Assembly (NCBI GenBank): GCA_016187945.1
Contig: JACPIT010000013.1
Location: 124,001 to 188,000, forward strand
Source of the DNA: Opitutia bacterium
Lineage (GTDB): Bacteria > Verrucomicrobiota > Verrucomicrobiia > Opitutales > Opitutaceae
Length of the DNA: 64,000 bases
Direction: 5' to 3'
Shown here: in pieces, positions 53,482 to 62,765 of the stretch
How positions within the stretch are numbered: the stretch's first letter is position 1
How the letters are laid out: each line of letters starts with the position of its first letter
Position numbers and translations under genes: made by a program
Notes under the pieces: model-generated
What the model saw: only the letters and a program-made list of their open reading frames with translations
Databases searched by the model: none
Told to the model about the DNA's origin: nothing

Positions 53482-54630
53482 TTGAACTCTCCAGCGCCAT
53501 GTCCTTTCCGACTCGGCCCACTTCTTTGCGTCGTGGGTGCACTGGCGTGCGCGATCACGGCACCGGCTCAGGTCGCCATCACCGGCGTCGACTACGGCAC
53601 CACGACCAACGGCACCGATCGCACGGCCGACAATCTGACGTTTTTGAATCAGTTCGCCCCCGTCGACTACGTCGACTCGGCGCTCGGCACCTACAGCATC
53701 AACGGCTCGCTCGCGTCGTCCGTCTCCTTTCGCCGCAACACCAGCTCCGGCAACGCGAACTCCGCGAACGTCTACTATCAATACTCCTCGACCAATGACG
53801 GTAACGCCACCGTCATCGGCAAAGGCGATAGCTCGCCCACTCTCTCCGAGGTGATGCTCAGCGGCGATCTCTCGCAGGGTATCCGCAACCCGTTCGCGAA
53901 CGGCACGAGCAAATACGAATCGAACATCGAGCGCATCGATTTCTATTTTTCCGGCGGCTACACGGTGCGCGAAGGCGACGCCATCGTCCTCTTCGACCTC
54001 GAGAACTACGGTGACCATGGCGATGGCTTTCGCATCGCCGCCTTCACAGGTGTCGGCACCGTCAACGGCGCGAGCAACGCGCCCACCGCTTACGCCAACT
54101 CCGGTTTGCTGATCGACCCCGGCGCGATGGGCGACCCGATCGCGACGCCCAATGGCACGAACGCCCGCTACCTCGTCTCGAGCACGACCGCCGGCGACAA
54201 CCTCGCCAGCAGCCAGTCGCTGACTTCCCTCGACGCCAACTCCGGCACGCCGGGATCGAGCGATCTCTATCTGGTCGGCTTGCTCATCCGATTCACCGAC
54301 CTCGGTCTTTCCGTCGGGCAGACGATATACGGCTACTCGCTGATGGCGGGGGATGTCTCGACATCGAGCGGCTCCGATTTGGTGAACTGGAACAACACCT
54401 TCGTCTACAGCACGACCACCGACTCGAGCACGTGGGGGAATGCTGACTTCGCCGGCTTCGGCGCCCAAATCGCCCGCCCCGTGCCCGAATCCCGCCTCTA
54501 CGGCGCTCTGCTGTTCGCGGTTGGGGGAGCTCTGGCATTGTTTCAACAATGGCGACGAAATCTCGTAAACTCTTACGAAAAAGAAAATAGCAGCAACACC
54601 CGCGCGCGCCGAAATTCAGCGTCGGCCTGA
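53482..54630 (+). CDS. PEP-CTERM-type surface protein with degraded motif
   Basis: A 382-residue secreted protein paralogous to the next gene, with long shared blocks such as DYGTTTNGTDRTADNLTF, GKGDSSPTLSEVMLSGDLSQ, ERIDFYFSGGYT and DLYLVGLLIRFTDLGLSVGQ. The C-terminus reads PVPESRLYGALLFAVGGALA plus an Arg-rich stretch and then 20 further residues; PEP has become PES. The start is uncertain: TTG at 53482 gives a good signal peptide (LGPLLCVVGALACAI), while an ATG at 53499 is in another frame, so a frameshift near the start is possible. Confidence 0.7.
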   Translation: MNSPAPCPFRLGPLLCVVGALACAITAPAQVAITGVDYGTTTNGTDRTADNLTFLNQFAPVDYVDSALGTYSINGSLASSVSFRRNTSSGNANSANVYYQYSSTNDGNATVIGKGDSSPTLSEVMLSGDLSQGIRNPFANGTSKYESNIERIDFYFSGGYTVREGDAIVLFDLENYGDHGDGFRIAAFTGVGTVNGASNAPTAYANSGLLIDPGAMGDPIATPNGTNARYLVSSTTAGDNLASSQSLTSLDANSGTPGSSDLYLVGLLIRFTDLGLSVGQTIYGYSLMAGDVSTSSGSDLVNWNNTFVYSTTTDSSTWGNADFAGFGAQIARPVPESRLYGALLFAVGGALALFQQWRRNLVNSYEKENSSNTRARRNSASA

Positions 54631-54666
54631 TCGTCGAGCACTTCGGCCCCAATTACCCCGGTAGAT

Positions 54667-54684
54667 ATAGGTGTTTTCACCTAT
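54667..54684. promoter_or_regulatory. Palindrome upstream of the second PEP-CTERM paralogue
   Basis: ATAGGTG-TTTT-CACCTAT with perfect seven-base arms, about 40 bases before the ATG at 54725. TTGACT occurs a few bases later (54690-54695). Could be an operator. Confidence 0.45.
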
Positions 54685-54724
54685 TCAATTGACTCTGCCA
54701 AATGGCCGGGCATTGACTAGGGCC

Positions 54725-55825
54725 ATGAATCCCAAAGGCTCCTGCCGCCGCCTTTCCCGCACGTTCCTGGTGTGCGCGGTCGCGAGCGCATGTGCCGCCC
54801 GATTGCTCGCGCAGACCGCCGTCACCGCAGTCGACTACGGCACCGCCACCGACACGACTAACCGCACCGTCGGCAACATCACTTACAACAACACCTACAC
54901 GCCGGTGGAATACATCTCCACCGCGCTCGGAACCTACAACTTCAACGGCCCGCTCGCGAGCGCCGTCAATTTCCGCCGCAACACCTCGTCCGGAAACCCG
55001 AACAACTCGACCGTCTTCTACCAATACGCCTCGACGGGCAGCGGCACCGCGACGGTCCTCGGCAAAGGCGACAGTTCTCCCACGCTCTCCGAGGTGATGC
55101 TGAGCAACGACCTCACGCAAGGCCTGCGCAATCCCTTCGCGAACGGCTCCAGCAGCTCGCTCAACACGAACATGGAGCGCATCGATTTCTATTTCTCCGG
55201 CGGCTACACCGTGCAAGCCGGGGACGCCGTGGTGTTCTTCGATCTCGAAAACGTCGGCAACTTCGGCGACGGCTTCCGCATCGCCGCGTTCAACTCCGTC
55301 GGCACCGTCAACGGCGTCGGTAACGCTCCCACCGCCTACGCCAGCACCGGTCTGCTCGTCGCCCCCGACACCTTCGGCAACTCCGTCGCCACCCCCGACG
55401 GCTCCAACGCCAAATACATCCGCTCCACCACGACCAACGGTGACAATCTCGCCAGCAGCCAATCGATCGCCACGCTCGACTCCAACTCCGGCACGCCCAA
55501 CAGCAGCGATCTCTACCTCGTCGGCATCCTCATCCGCTTCACCGATCTGGGCCTGAACGTCGGCGACACCATCTACGGCTATTCGCTCATGGCCGGCGAC
55601 GTCACCGCGAGCACTTCGTCGGACCTGGTGAACTGGAACAACTCCTCCGTTTACCTCACGAACACCGACCCGACCACGTGGGGCAACATGGACTTCATGG
55701 GCTTCGGCGCGCAAATCTCGCGTCCCGTTCCCGAGCCGTCCACCTACGGCGCGCTCCTCCTCGGCGCGGGCCTCGCGCTCTTCGGCATTCGCCGCTGGCG
55801 CATGCACCGCGTGGCAACGGCCTGA
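54725..55825 (+). CDS. PEP-CTERM sorting-domain protein
   Basis: A 366-residue secreted protein. The signal peptide includes FLVCAVASACAARLLA. A Ser/Thr/Asn-rich beta-type domain follows, and it ends in the canonical sorting tail VPEPSTYGALLLGAGLALFG plus IRRWRMHR. Exosortase should recognise the tail and release the protein to the surface; no exosortase gene is present here. About two thirds of positions appear shared with the gene before it, so the pair is a tandem duplication. Confidence 0.88.
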   Translation: MNPKGSCRRLSRTFLVCAVASACAARLLAQTAVTAVDYGTATDTTNRTVGNITYNNTYTPVEYISTALGTYNFNGPLASAVNFRRNTSSGNPNNSTVFYQYASTGSGTATVLGKGDSSPTLSEVMLSNDLTQGLRNPFANGSSSSLNTNMERIDFYFSGGYTVQAGDAVVFFDLENVGNFGDGFRIAAFNSVGTVNGVGNAPTAYASTGLLVAPDTFGNSVATPDGSNAKYIRSTTTNGDNLASSQSIATLDSNSGTPNSSDLYLVGILIRFTDLGLNVGDTIYGYSLMAGDVTASTSSDLVNWNNSSVYLTNTDPTTWGNMDFMGFGAQISRPVPEPSTYGALLLGAGLALFGIRRWRMHRVATA

Positions 55826-55879
55826 GCTTCCCTCCGCACCTGGGTGCAATCGCGGGCGGAGACGGCGACGCCAGTCGCC

Positions 55880-57151
55880 TTACTTCGCGAGCGGCTTCAG
55901 CAACGCGAATTTCCCGCTCGCCGCCGGCTGAATGAATTTCCGGCGAAACAGCGTCACGCGCGCACCGTCACCGAGCACCGCGGCGATTTTTTCCGCGAAA
56001 CCATCCGGCGCGACCGTGTCGGCCACGTATTGCAGCTCCCAACGCTGCTCGGAAACCTGCACGAGACTCCAGTGCCAGCATTGGAAATCTGCCGGCATCA
56101 CCTGATCGATCTCGAACGCCGACACGACGGCGCCATCCGTGCGCGTGTGCAGATCTTTTTCGCGACCGAGAATCCGGTAGCCCGCCGACGTGCGGCGCAC
56201 GATGTCGCCGGTGTGATATCGCAGCAGCGGCATCGCCACGCGATCGCGCGTCGTCACGTAGATCTGAAACGCCTCCGGATCGTTTTCGCGCCACGGCACG
56301 AGTTCGATGAAGCAGTTCGCATCGATCACGCGCAGGTTGTCCCGAAACGCGTCGCCGACGAAAAGATAACCCGCCTCGGTCGAGCCGTAGAGATCGACCT
56401 GCGCCGCGCCGGGGAACGCCTCCGCGATGCGCCGGCTGTGTTGCAGGCTCGCTTTGCCGTAGGTGAGGATGACCGTCTTCACGCTCGGCACCACGACGTG
56501 ACGCTTCTTCAGCGCGCGCGCCAGCAACGAAAGATAAACCGGCTCGCCCTCGATCACCTCGGGCTGCACCGCCTGCAACTCGCGCGCGATGCGCTCCCAC
56601 TCGCCCTCCGGAAACGCGAACGGATCGCTCGAAAGATTGAGATAAACCGTGCCGTCGAAATAGCGGTGCGGAAACGGATGATCCTCGTAGGGGCACAAAT
56701 TGCTCGAGCACCCGACCGGCGCGAGGACGCACTTGCGATACGGGCGATCGACATACTGCGCGAGCACCGGATGCGCGAGGTAGGCACGACGCGTCTGCGC
56801 GTTCCACCAGCCGTCCTCCATCACGACGGTCATCGGTCCACTCGTGGTGCCGGACGTGTGTTCGTATTCGAACTTCTTCTGCGCGAAGCCGCGCTCGATC
56901 TCGCGGTAATCGGCGAAGAACGCCGTGTGGCCGCGCTGCACGATCTCCTGCTTCGTCAGCACGGGAATCTCGCGGTAGCAGGCCCACTGCAACGGCTCAC
57001 GGTGCAGCGGAAACCGCTGCGGATAAAGCGGGCTGCGCTCGTAGATGGCGCGGATTTCGGTTTCGAGCGTCGCCGGCAGGCGACACTCGTCCACCTCGCC
57101 GAGCGTGTCGGGCGAGTTGGCAAACGCGGGCGTGGAGACGGCGCTTTCCAT
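55880..57151 (-). CDS. Phenylacetate-CoA ligase-like adenylate-forming enzyme
   Basis: A 423-residue protein of the PaaK-like group. The ATP-binding motif is EHTSGTTSGPM, followed by DLYGSTEAGYLF and MPLLRYHTGDIVRR, then the C-terminal domain with LGREKDLHTRTDG. Unusual: two Cys in LAPVGCSSNLCPYE. ATG at 57151. It stands alone, so the acid it activates is unknown. Confidence 0.82.
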   Translation of the reverse strand: MESAVSTPAFANSPDTLGEVDECRLPATLETEIRAIYERSPLYPQRFPLHREPLQWACYREIPVLTKQEIVQRGHTAFFADYREIERGFAQKKFEYEHTSGTTSGPMTVVMEDGWWNAQTRRAYLAHPVLAQYVDRPYRKCVLAPVGCSSNLCPYEDHPFPHRYFDGTVYLNLSSDPFAFPEGEWERIARELQAVQPEVIEGEPVYLSLLARALKKRHVVVPSVKTVILTYGKASLQHSRRIAEAFPGAAQVDLYGSTEAGYLFVGDAFRDNLRVIDANCFIELVPWRENDPEAFQIYVTTRDRVAMPLLRYHTGDIVRRTSAGYRILGREKDLHTRTDGAVVSAFEIDQVMPADFQCWHWSLVQVSEQRWELQYVADTVAPDGFAEKIAAVLGDGARVTLFRRKFIQPAASGKFALLKPLAK

Positions 57152-57285
57152 CGGGGATGGCGCAGTAAACCTGCGCATCCGGCAAAGTCAAACGGCCGGC
57201 CGAGCATATCTTCCGACGGAGGATTCAGGTGTTGTCGCCGCCGACCATGACACTTTCCTGCGCGGCCATTTCGGCGCGCGCCGCG

Positions 57286-57855
57286 TCAATGCGACCGCAG
57301 CTTTTCCCAGATCGGTCGGAACAGCAGCAGCCCGTCGAGCACGAGCGCATGCGTGATCTCGCCGCGAAACGCGCGCGCGTAAACCTCGTCAACCGGCAGC
57401 GCGAGAATTTCGAACTCCTCGTTCGGATCCCAGGCGAGTTCCTTCGTGCGGTGCGCGTTCTCGACGAGCACGAGATGGCAGCGATTCGTCTGCATCGCCG
57501 GATTCGGGTGCACCGAGCCGAGCATGCGCGCGTTTTCACCGACGTAGCCGGTTTCCTCCGCCAGCTCGCGCACGGCCGCCGTCACGGGATCTTCGCCCTT
57601 TTCCATCACGCCGCCGGGAATCTCGAGCGAGATGTCGTTCGTTCCGAAGCGGAATTGCCGCACGAGCACAATCTCGCGCGCGGGCGTGATCGCGACGACG
57701 TTCACCCAATCCGGCGCATTGATCAGAAAAAAATCCCGCGGCGTCGGATGCTGCGGGTGCTGAAAATCCACGCTCTGCACGTCGAAGATGCGCGTGTGCG
57801 CGACCGGGCGCGCTCCGAGTTTTTTCCAGCGCTGCGGTTTTTCCGAAGAACTCAT
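57286..57855 (-). CDS. NUDIX hydrolase, ADP-ribose pyrophosphatase-like
   Basis: A 189-residue enzyme. The Nudix box begins GGVMEKGEDPVTAAVRELAE and ends ETGYV, with all the Glu and Arg metal ligands. The preceding IVLVRQFRFGTNDISLEIPG is typical of ADP-sugar pyrophosphatases. ATG at 57855 gives a normal length. Confidence 0.92.
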   Translation of the reverse strand: MSSSEKPQRWKKLGARPVAHTRIFDVQSVDFQHPQHPTPRDFFLINAPDWVNVVAITPAREIVLVRQFRFGTNDISLEIPGGVMEKGEDPVTAAVRELAEETGYVGENARMLGSVHPNPAMQTNRCHLVLVENAHRTKELAWDPNEEFEILALPVDEVYARAFRGEITHALVLDGLLLFRPIWEKLRSH

Positions 57856-57954
57856 GCGCGCACATAAGAGCCCCGCGCAGAGACTGACAAGTGACGAGTG
57901 CGCGCCATGCGGTCGCACACCCCGCCGCGCTCCGCTTTCCGTTCCGCCGAAAAG

Positions 57955-57985
57955 CAAAAAGCCCCCGCTCGCGCGGAGGCTTTTT
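57955..57985. terminator. Bidirectional terminator between NUDIX and LysM genes
   Basis: AAAAAGCCCCCGC and GCGGAGGCTTTTT form a stem with one mismatch and a small loop, with A and T runs on either side. On the minus strand it ends the LysM gene at 58013. Confidence 0.88.
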
Positions 57986-58012
57986 CGGGAAACTCTGTTT
58001 TCGAAGAGTCGA

Positions 58013-58555
58013 TTACTTGCCAGCCGGCAGCTTGATCTTCTGGCCGATGTGCATCTTGTTCGGATTCAGGCCGGGATTCTCGGCGAGGAGCGCGTCGACG
58101 CTCGTGCCGAACTTGCGCGCGATCTTGCTGAGACCGTCGCCCGCGGCGACCGTGTAGGTGCCGTCGGCGTTCTTCACGCCCGTCGGGGCGGCTTTGCCAC
58201 CCTTCGCACCGGCGGTCGCAGCAGGCTTCTTCATCGCCTCTTCCATCTTGGTGAGCTGCGCCTGCATCTGGCCGATGCTCGCGCTGACTTTGTCGAACGC
58301 CCCTTGGATGCCATCGCGCAAGTTCTTGAGATCGGTGGCCGCCGTGTCGGCCTTGGAAGAGGCCGAGCGGACCTCGTTCTCGATCGTGGCGATCTTGGCG
58401 ACTTCATCGCCTTGCGTGGCCAAGGTCTTCTTGACCGTGGAAAGTTGCACGAGGGCAACGATGGCCAAGAGGAGGCCGATGACGCCGGTGAACGCACCGA
58501 TCATCGGCACGATGTTGCTAGAGCTGGAGCTGCTGTCGCGGGAAAGAGTGTCCAT
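58013..58555 (-). CDS. LysM domain protein with one span and coiled coil
   Basis: A 180-residue protein. A short Ser-rich N-terminus precedes one span (IGAFTGVIGLLLAIVALVQL). Next is a coiled coil (about 45-110) and a linker rich in Lys/Ala/Gly. The C-terminal LysM domain reads YTVAAGDGLSKIARKFGTSV and then NPNKMHIGQKIKLP, expected to bind peptidoglycan. It looks like a cell-wall tether. ATG at 58555. Confidence 0.88.
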   Translation of the reverse strand: MDTLSRDSSSSSSNIVPMIGAFTGVIGLLLAIVALVQLSTVKKTLATQGDEVAKIATIENEVRSASSKADTAATDLKNLRDGIQGAFDKVSASIGQMQAQLTKMEEAMKKPAATAGAKGGKAAPTGVKNADGTYTVAAGDGLSKIARKFGTSVDALLAENPGLNPNKMHIGQKIKLPAGK

Positions 58556-58790
58556 TTGGTGAGAGATTGAGAAAACTTGTGTAGGGAGCGCTTCCGAGTG
58601 AGGCAAGAAGCATTTGTTCACGAAATGGCCGCCAAAGCCGCTGACCTTCCGCCACCTGCACAAACCCGCGGCATGTCCGCCAAAAAGCGAGCACGCCAAA
58701 CCCGTCCCGGCTTGCCTGTCCGGACCGGCAAGCCGGCTCAACGCGCGCGTTGACAGTCGCCGGAAAGGCTCGTCCTCTGTCGGCCATCAA

Positions 58791-58867
58791 CGGGGTGTAG
58801 CTTAGCCTGGTAGAGCGCCTGGTTTGGGACCAGGAGGTCGAGAGTTCGAATCTCTCCGCCCCGACCA
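58791..58867 (+). tRNA. tRNA-Pro (anticodon TGG)
   Basis: The acceptor CGGGGTG pairs with CGCCCCG; the anticodon stem CCTGG/CCAGG holds the loop TTTGGGA with anticodon TGG. TTCGAAT is in the T loop and CCA is encoded at the end. Confidence 0.96.
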
Positions 58868-58941
58868 CTTTCCGGAGCTGACTTCCGGCTTGCGTCGATC
58901 GACGGATCAAGCCCTCCTACGCGGCACGGGCCTTCATCGCG

Positions 58942-59619
58942 ATGAATGCCCGTATTCTTTTTTTGGCCTTGGCGCTGACCTCCGCGGCTACTGCGCCTCG
59001 CGCGCAGGCCCAACTCGTCACTTACACGTTCGGATCCAGCGCCTCGCCGACAACCGCCGCGAACTCGGTCGCAACCAACCTGGGTGCGAGCGCATTCTCG
59101 GGCAGCCTCGGTTCGCCCACCACCGGATCAGGAACACCCGTTTATTCGGCAGGGAGCGGCGGCAGTTTCTTTACGGCCTCGGCATGGACCGGCTCGGCTC
59201 CGGGAAGCAACTACTTCGAGTTCACGCTGACGCCGACGAACGGATACCGGTTCGACGTAACCTCGATCTCCTTCGGGTATCGCGCCACGGGCACTGGCCC
59301 CACCGCTATCGCCATCCGTTCGACCAACGACGGCTACGCCTCCAACCTCGCGAGCAGCACGCTCACAAACGACGGAACTTGGCACGCGAGCGGAGCGATC
59401 TCCATCACTCTGTCCGCGTTGTCGTCGGCCACGACGATTCGCGTGTATGGTTCAGGCGCATCGGCGAGCGGTGGCACGCTACGCCTCGACGATGTCACGC
59501 TCAATGGCACGGTCTCCGCCGTGCCTGAGCCGGCTGCCATCGCCGCATTCGGCGGGATGGCAGCGCTCCTCGCCGTGATCGTGCATCGCCGCCGCCAGCG
59601 CTTCGCGACCAAGGTCTGA
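58942..59619 (+). CDS. PEP-CTERM sorting-domain protein
   Basis: A 225-residue secreted protein with a signal peptide (ARILFLALALTSAATAPRAQ). The body is rich in Ser, Thr, Gly and Ala and contains FEFTLTPTNGYRFDVTSISF, a beta-sandwich-like segment. The tail VPEPAAIAAFGGMAALLAVI plus VHRRRQRF is a clear PEP-CTERM signal. Not closely related to the pair at 53-56 kb. Confidence 0.88.
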   Translation: MNARILFLALALTSAATAPRAQAQLVTYTFGSSASPTTAANSVATNLGASAFSGSLGSPTTGSGTPVYSAGSGGSFFTASAWTGSAPGSNYFEFTLTPTNGYRFDVTSISFGYRATGTGPTAIAIRSTNDGYASNLASSTLTNDGTWHASGAISITLSALSSATTIRVYGSGASASGGTLRLDDVTLNGTVSAVPEPAAIAAFGGMAALLAVIVHRRRQRFATKV

Positions 59620-59721
59620 GCGATCCATCCTCGCTCATTTCACCCGCTGAATCTTCGGCGGCTGTGCACTGCTTTTTCGCGCATCGCGTTGCGGCAGTTA
59701 CAAACGCGCGACTTGCCACAC

Positions 59722-59750
59722 TTCTATGTGTTCTAGTAACCATAGAACAC
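59722..59750 (+). promoter_or_regulatory. Operator of the GntR/YtrA-type regulator
   Basis: Two overlapping inverted repeats, TTCTATG-N12-CATAGAA and GTGTTCTA-N7-TAGAACAC, end one base before the GTG start at 59752. A leaderless message or a later start is implied. Confidence 0.7.
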
Positions 59751-59751
59751 C

Positions 59752-60129
59752 GTGCTGCCTTTCTCCGTCGAGTTCCGTCCCGGTGAGCCTGCTTCCGAGC
59801 AGGTCATCTACGCCGTGAAGAAGGCGCTCGTGTCGGGGCAACTCGCGCCGGGCGACCGTTTCCCGTCGGTGCGCGTGCTCAGCCAGGAGTTGCGCATCAA
59901 CCCGAACACGGCCCACAAGATCGTCGCGGCCCTCACCGCCGACGGCGTCCTCGCCGTCCAGCCCGGCATCGGCACGATCGTCGCCGCGCCCGTCACCGGT
60001 TCGCTCGTCGATCGCACCGCGCTGCTGAACGACGAACTCGAGCGCCTCATCGTCGAGGCACGCCGTCTCGGCGTGAACGAAGACCAGGTGCTCGCCGCCG
60101 TCCGCAAGCACTGGCGCAAACTTTCTTAG
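59752..60129 (+). CDS. GntR family regulator, YtrA subfamily
   Basis: A 125-residue repressor. The winged helix-turn-helix is QVIYAVKKALVSGQLAPGDR then FPSVRVLSQELRINPNTAHK. The short C-terminal dimerisation helices are typical of YtrA and there is no ligand domain. The start GTG lies right after an operator-like palindrome without a ribosome binding site. It is 3 bases before the ABC ATPase gene, so it probably controls the transporter and itself. Confidence 0.92.
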   Translation: MLPFSVEFRPGEPASEQVIYAVKKALVSGQLAPGDRFPSVRVLSQELRINPNTAHKIVAALTADGVLAVQPGIGTIVAAPVTGSLVDRTALLNDELERLIVEARRLGVNEDQVLAAVRKHWRKLS

Positions 60130-60132
60130 CCC

Positions 60133-61050
60133 ATGAACGCCATCGAATGCGAGGAGCTCACGCGCCGTTTCGGCCGCACGATCGCCCTCGACCGCCTCAC
60201 GCTCGCCGTGCCCGCCGGCAGCATCTTCGCCCTGCTCGGCCCGAACGGCGCCGGCAAGAGCACCACGCTCAAACTCCTCCTCGGTCTCCTGCGCCCGACC
60301 TCCGGCCGCTCGCGCGTGCTCGGCCACGACAGCACCGCGCTGCGCCCCGCCGACTTCGAGCGCATCGGCTACGTCACCGAGGAGCAGATCCTCCCCGACT
60401 GGATGACGACTGCGCAGCTCCTCGCGTTCTGCCGTCCTCTCTACCCGCAATGGGACAACGCCCTCGCCACGCGCCTCCAACAACTCTTCGCGCTCCCCGC
60501 CGATCGTCCGCTGAAAAAACTCTCGCGCGGCATGCGCATGAAGGCCGCGCTGCTCTCCACCCTCGCCTACCGCCCCGAGCTGCTCGTGCTCGACGAACCG
60601 TTCAGCGGTCTCGACCCGCTCACGCGCGACGAGTTCGTCCAAGGCCTGCTCGAACTGCCGGGCGACGACCGCCCGCGCACCGTGATCGTCTGCACGCACG
60701 ACATCGACGACGTCGAACGCCTCGCCGACCGCGTCGGCTTCCTCACCGAGTCGCACCTGCTGCTCAACGAACCCGCCGACGATCTCCGCGCGCGTTTCCG
60801 CCGCGTCGAAATCCTCGGCGACGGCGCCGCCGAGCGCGCCGCGACGCATGCCACACCCGACTGGCTCGCGCTCGAAAAACCCGCCGCGCACACGGCGCGT
60901 TTTGTGCACCGCGCCTTCGACGCTTCGCGCGCCCCCGCGGAGCTCGCCGCGCAATTCCCCGGCGCCCGCATCGACTTCCGCCCGCTCACGCTCCGCGAAA
61001 TCTTTCTCGTCCTCGCCCGCCAAACCCGCACCGCGCAGGAGGCCGCATGA
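60133..61050 (+). CDS. ABC transporter ATP-binding protein (YtrB-like)
   Basis: A 305-residue ATPase. Walker A is GPNGAGKST, the Q-loop region is GYVTEEQILP, the signature is KLSRGMRMKAALL in place of LSGGQ, Walker B is LLVLDEPFSGLDP and the switch His is in CTHDIDD. A C-terminal domain of about 90 residues follows. It pairs with the permease downstream through an ATGA overlap. Confidence 0.92.
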   Translation: MNAIECEELTRRFGRTIALDRLTLAVPAGSIFALLGPNGAGKSTTLKLLLGLLRPTSGRSRVLGHDSTALRPADFERIGYVTEEQILPDWMTTAQLLAFCRPLYPQWDNALATRLQQLFALPADRPLKKLSRGMRMKAALLSTLAYRPELLVLDEPFSGLDPLTRDEFVQGLLELPGDDRPRTVIVCTHDIDDVERLADRVGFLTESHLLLNEPADDLRARFRRVEILGDGAAERAATHATPDWLALEKPAAHTARFVHRAFDASRAPAELAAQFPGARIDFRPLTLREIFLVLARQTRTAQEAA

Positions 61051-62705
61051 AACAAGTTCTTCACCTCGCCAAGAAAGACCTCACGCATCGTTGGCTGCTC
61101 GCGCTGCTTGTCGTCCTCACGATCGTGCTCGATGCGGGCGACACGCGCTTCGGACTGTTTTCCACCTCTTACCGACAGGTTTTCGACGGACTGCTCGGTT
61201 CGTTGCTCAAGTGGCCGCTTTGCTTCCTCTTCATTGCGGCCATCGTGCAGGATGACAAAATCGTAGGTGTCGCGTCACATTGGTTGACGCGACCGATCCA
61301 TCCGGCCGCGCTCTTCGCATCCAAACTCCTGACGACCCTCGCCGTCGTCGTTATTCCTCAAACGCTGGCCCACGGCGCGAACGCCCATTTTCTCGGCCTC
61401 GAAGGCGGCGACATCCTGCTCGTCGGTGGAGAAACATTCTGCATCGCGCTGGTGCTGGTGATGACCGCAATCATGATCAGCGCGCACACCCGATCGATCC
61501 TCGAGGCCGGCGTGTGTATTTTGTTCGGCCTTCTCGGCTACATGGCGGCGATGACGATCTGGTCCGACCTCCCCGCGGGCGTGCGCAGCGCGATCCCCTA
61601 CGCCTCGAACATCTCCGGTGCGTCGCGCCTCGTCGTGGCCTTCGCGTGCGGGCTTCCCGCTGCGGTCGGCCTGACGATCCTTCACTACCACCGGCGCTCC
61701 CGCACCATTGCGCTGACCGCCACCGCGGCGGTCGGGACGCTGATCTTCGCGGTTGGACATCAGTTCCCTTGGGAACTGGTCGCGACTTCCACCTTCGCCA
61801 AGCGCCCGCAAGCAAAAGCTCCCGGGCCGGACTACGTGCCCAGTCACATCGAGATCAACGCCAGCGGCGACGCGCGCTTCAGCATGGGAGAATTCCTCTA
61901 CAATCCCGACACGCGCACCAGCAAGCGGGGACGCACGGTGACCGTTCGCGCCAAGTGCATGCTCGACCACCCGGATCGTGTGGTCCGCAATTCTCGCGTC
62001 ACGAGCACGCTCACCTTTCCGGACGGCTCGCAGAGAAAATTCGCTCCCGTCCTCGCATCGCTTGATCGCGCCGTGTCGCAACAAACCTTGCGCGCCGGGC
62101 TGGGCATGCCCTCACAAACCGAGACGGTGACCACGCCGCTCACTTTACTCGGGCTCCCCTACGGCGCGCCTGTCTTTCAGCAGCCCGCGCAAGTTTCGGC
62201 TGAACTCTCCTACGAGGAACACGCGGTTCGTCTCGTCGCGAAGTTTTCTCCCGACAAAGATATCCTGTTCCGCGCGGGCTACGTTTACCGCGCCGCCCGG
62301 CCGGAGTATCGCCCCCGCGAAGGCGATTTCGCGCTCTCGCTTCGGCTGCTCACGCAGACCAGCTTCCTCCGCCCCGACGGCTATTTTTCGGCTGACGCTC
62401 CACAGCTCTGGAACCTCGGCTTCGTGCTTCATCATCCGCGGCTGCACGAATACGGCGTCAGTGCGCGCCAAAACTACGGCAGCAGCAACTCCGTGGGGCA
62501 GGTCCGCATTCATCGCGCCGAGTTCATCTTCCGCAATCGGCTGGATCAGGCCGGCAAGGTGATCGGCGAGATTACGCCGGAGTGGCTCGCGGAAGCGGAA
62601 GTCCTCGTTTTTCGCACCCAGTTTCTCGGCATGGCCCACCAGACGATCGCCATTCGCGACCTGACCCTTCCTCCCGAGGGACAGACCACAACGGACATTT
62701 GGTAG
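61047..62705 (+). CDS. ABC-2 type permease with a large soluble C-terminal domain
   Basis: A 552-residue protein. The first 235 residues hold about six spans and look like an ABC-2 permease (MKQVLHLAKKDLTHRWLLAL). The remaining 315 residues are soluble, rich in beta-type segments such as GRTVTVRAKCMLDHPDRVVR and EIHA-like Tyr/Arg stretches. Such an extension is not usual for a YtrC/D-like permease. Coupled to the ATPase gene. The substrate is unknown; related transporters answer cell-envelope stress. Confidence 0.82.
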   Translation: MKQVLHLAKKDLTHRWLLALLVVLTIVLDAGDTRFGLFSTSYRQVFDGLLGSLLKWPLCFLFIAAIVQDDKIVGVASHWLTRPIHPAALFASKLLTTLAVVVIPQTLAHGANAHFLGLEGGDILLVGGETFCIALVLVMTAIMISAHTRSILEAGVCILFGLLGYMAAMTIWSDLPAGVRSAIPYASNISGASRLVVAFACGLPAAVGLTILHYHRRSRTIALTATAAVGTLIFAVGHQFPWELVATSTFAKRPQAKAPGPDYVPSHIEINASGDARFSMGEFLYNPDTRTSKRGRTVTVRAKCMLDHPDRVVRNSRVTSTLTFPDGSQRKFAPVLASLDRAVSQQTLRAGLGMPSQTETVTTPLTLLGLPYGAPVFQQPAQVSAELSYEEHAVRLVAKFSPDKDILFRAGYVYRAARPEYRPREGDFALSLRLLTQTSFLRPDGYFSADAPQLWNLGFVLHHPRLHEYGVSARQNYGSSNSVGQVRIHRAEFIFRNRLDQAGKVIGEITPEWLAEAEVLVFRTQFLGMAHQTIAIRDLTLPPEGQTTTDIW

Positions 62706-62765
62706 GCTTCCACCTACGGCGTCTTTCTTGTCGCCCGCGCCGGCCGGTTGCGTAGCGTCCGCGGC

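Noticed and set aside
53451-53798. Plus-strand frame starting ATG at 53499 as the true start of the first PEP-CTERM paralogue
   Set aside because: That frame leaves the conserved reading frame and soon stops. It would only matter if there is a frameshift, which cannot be judged here.
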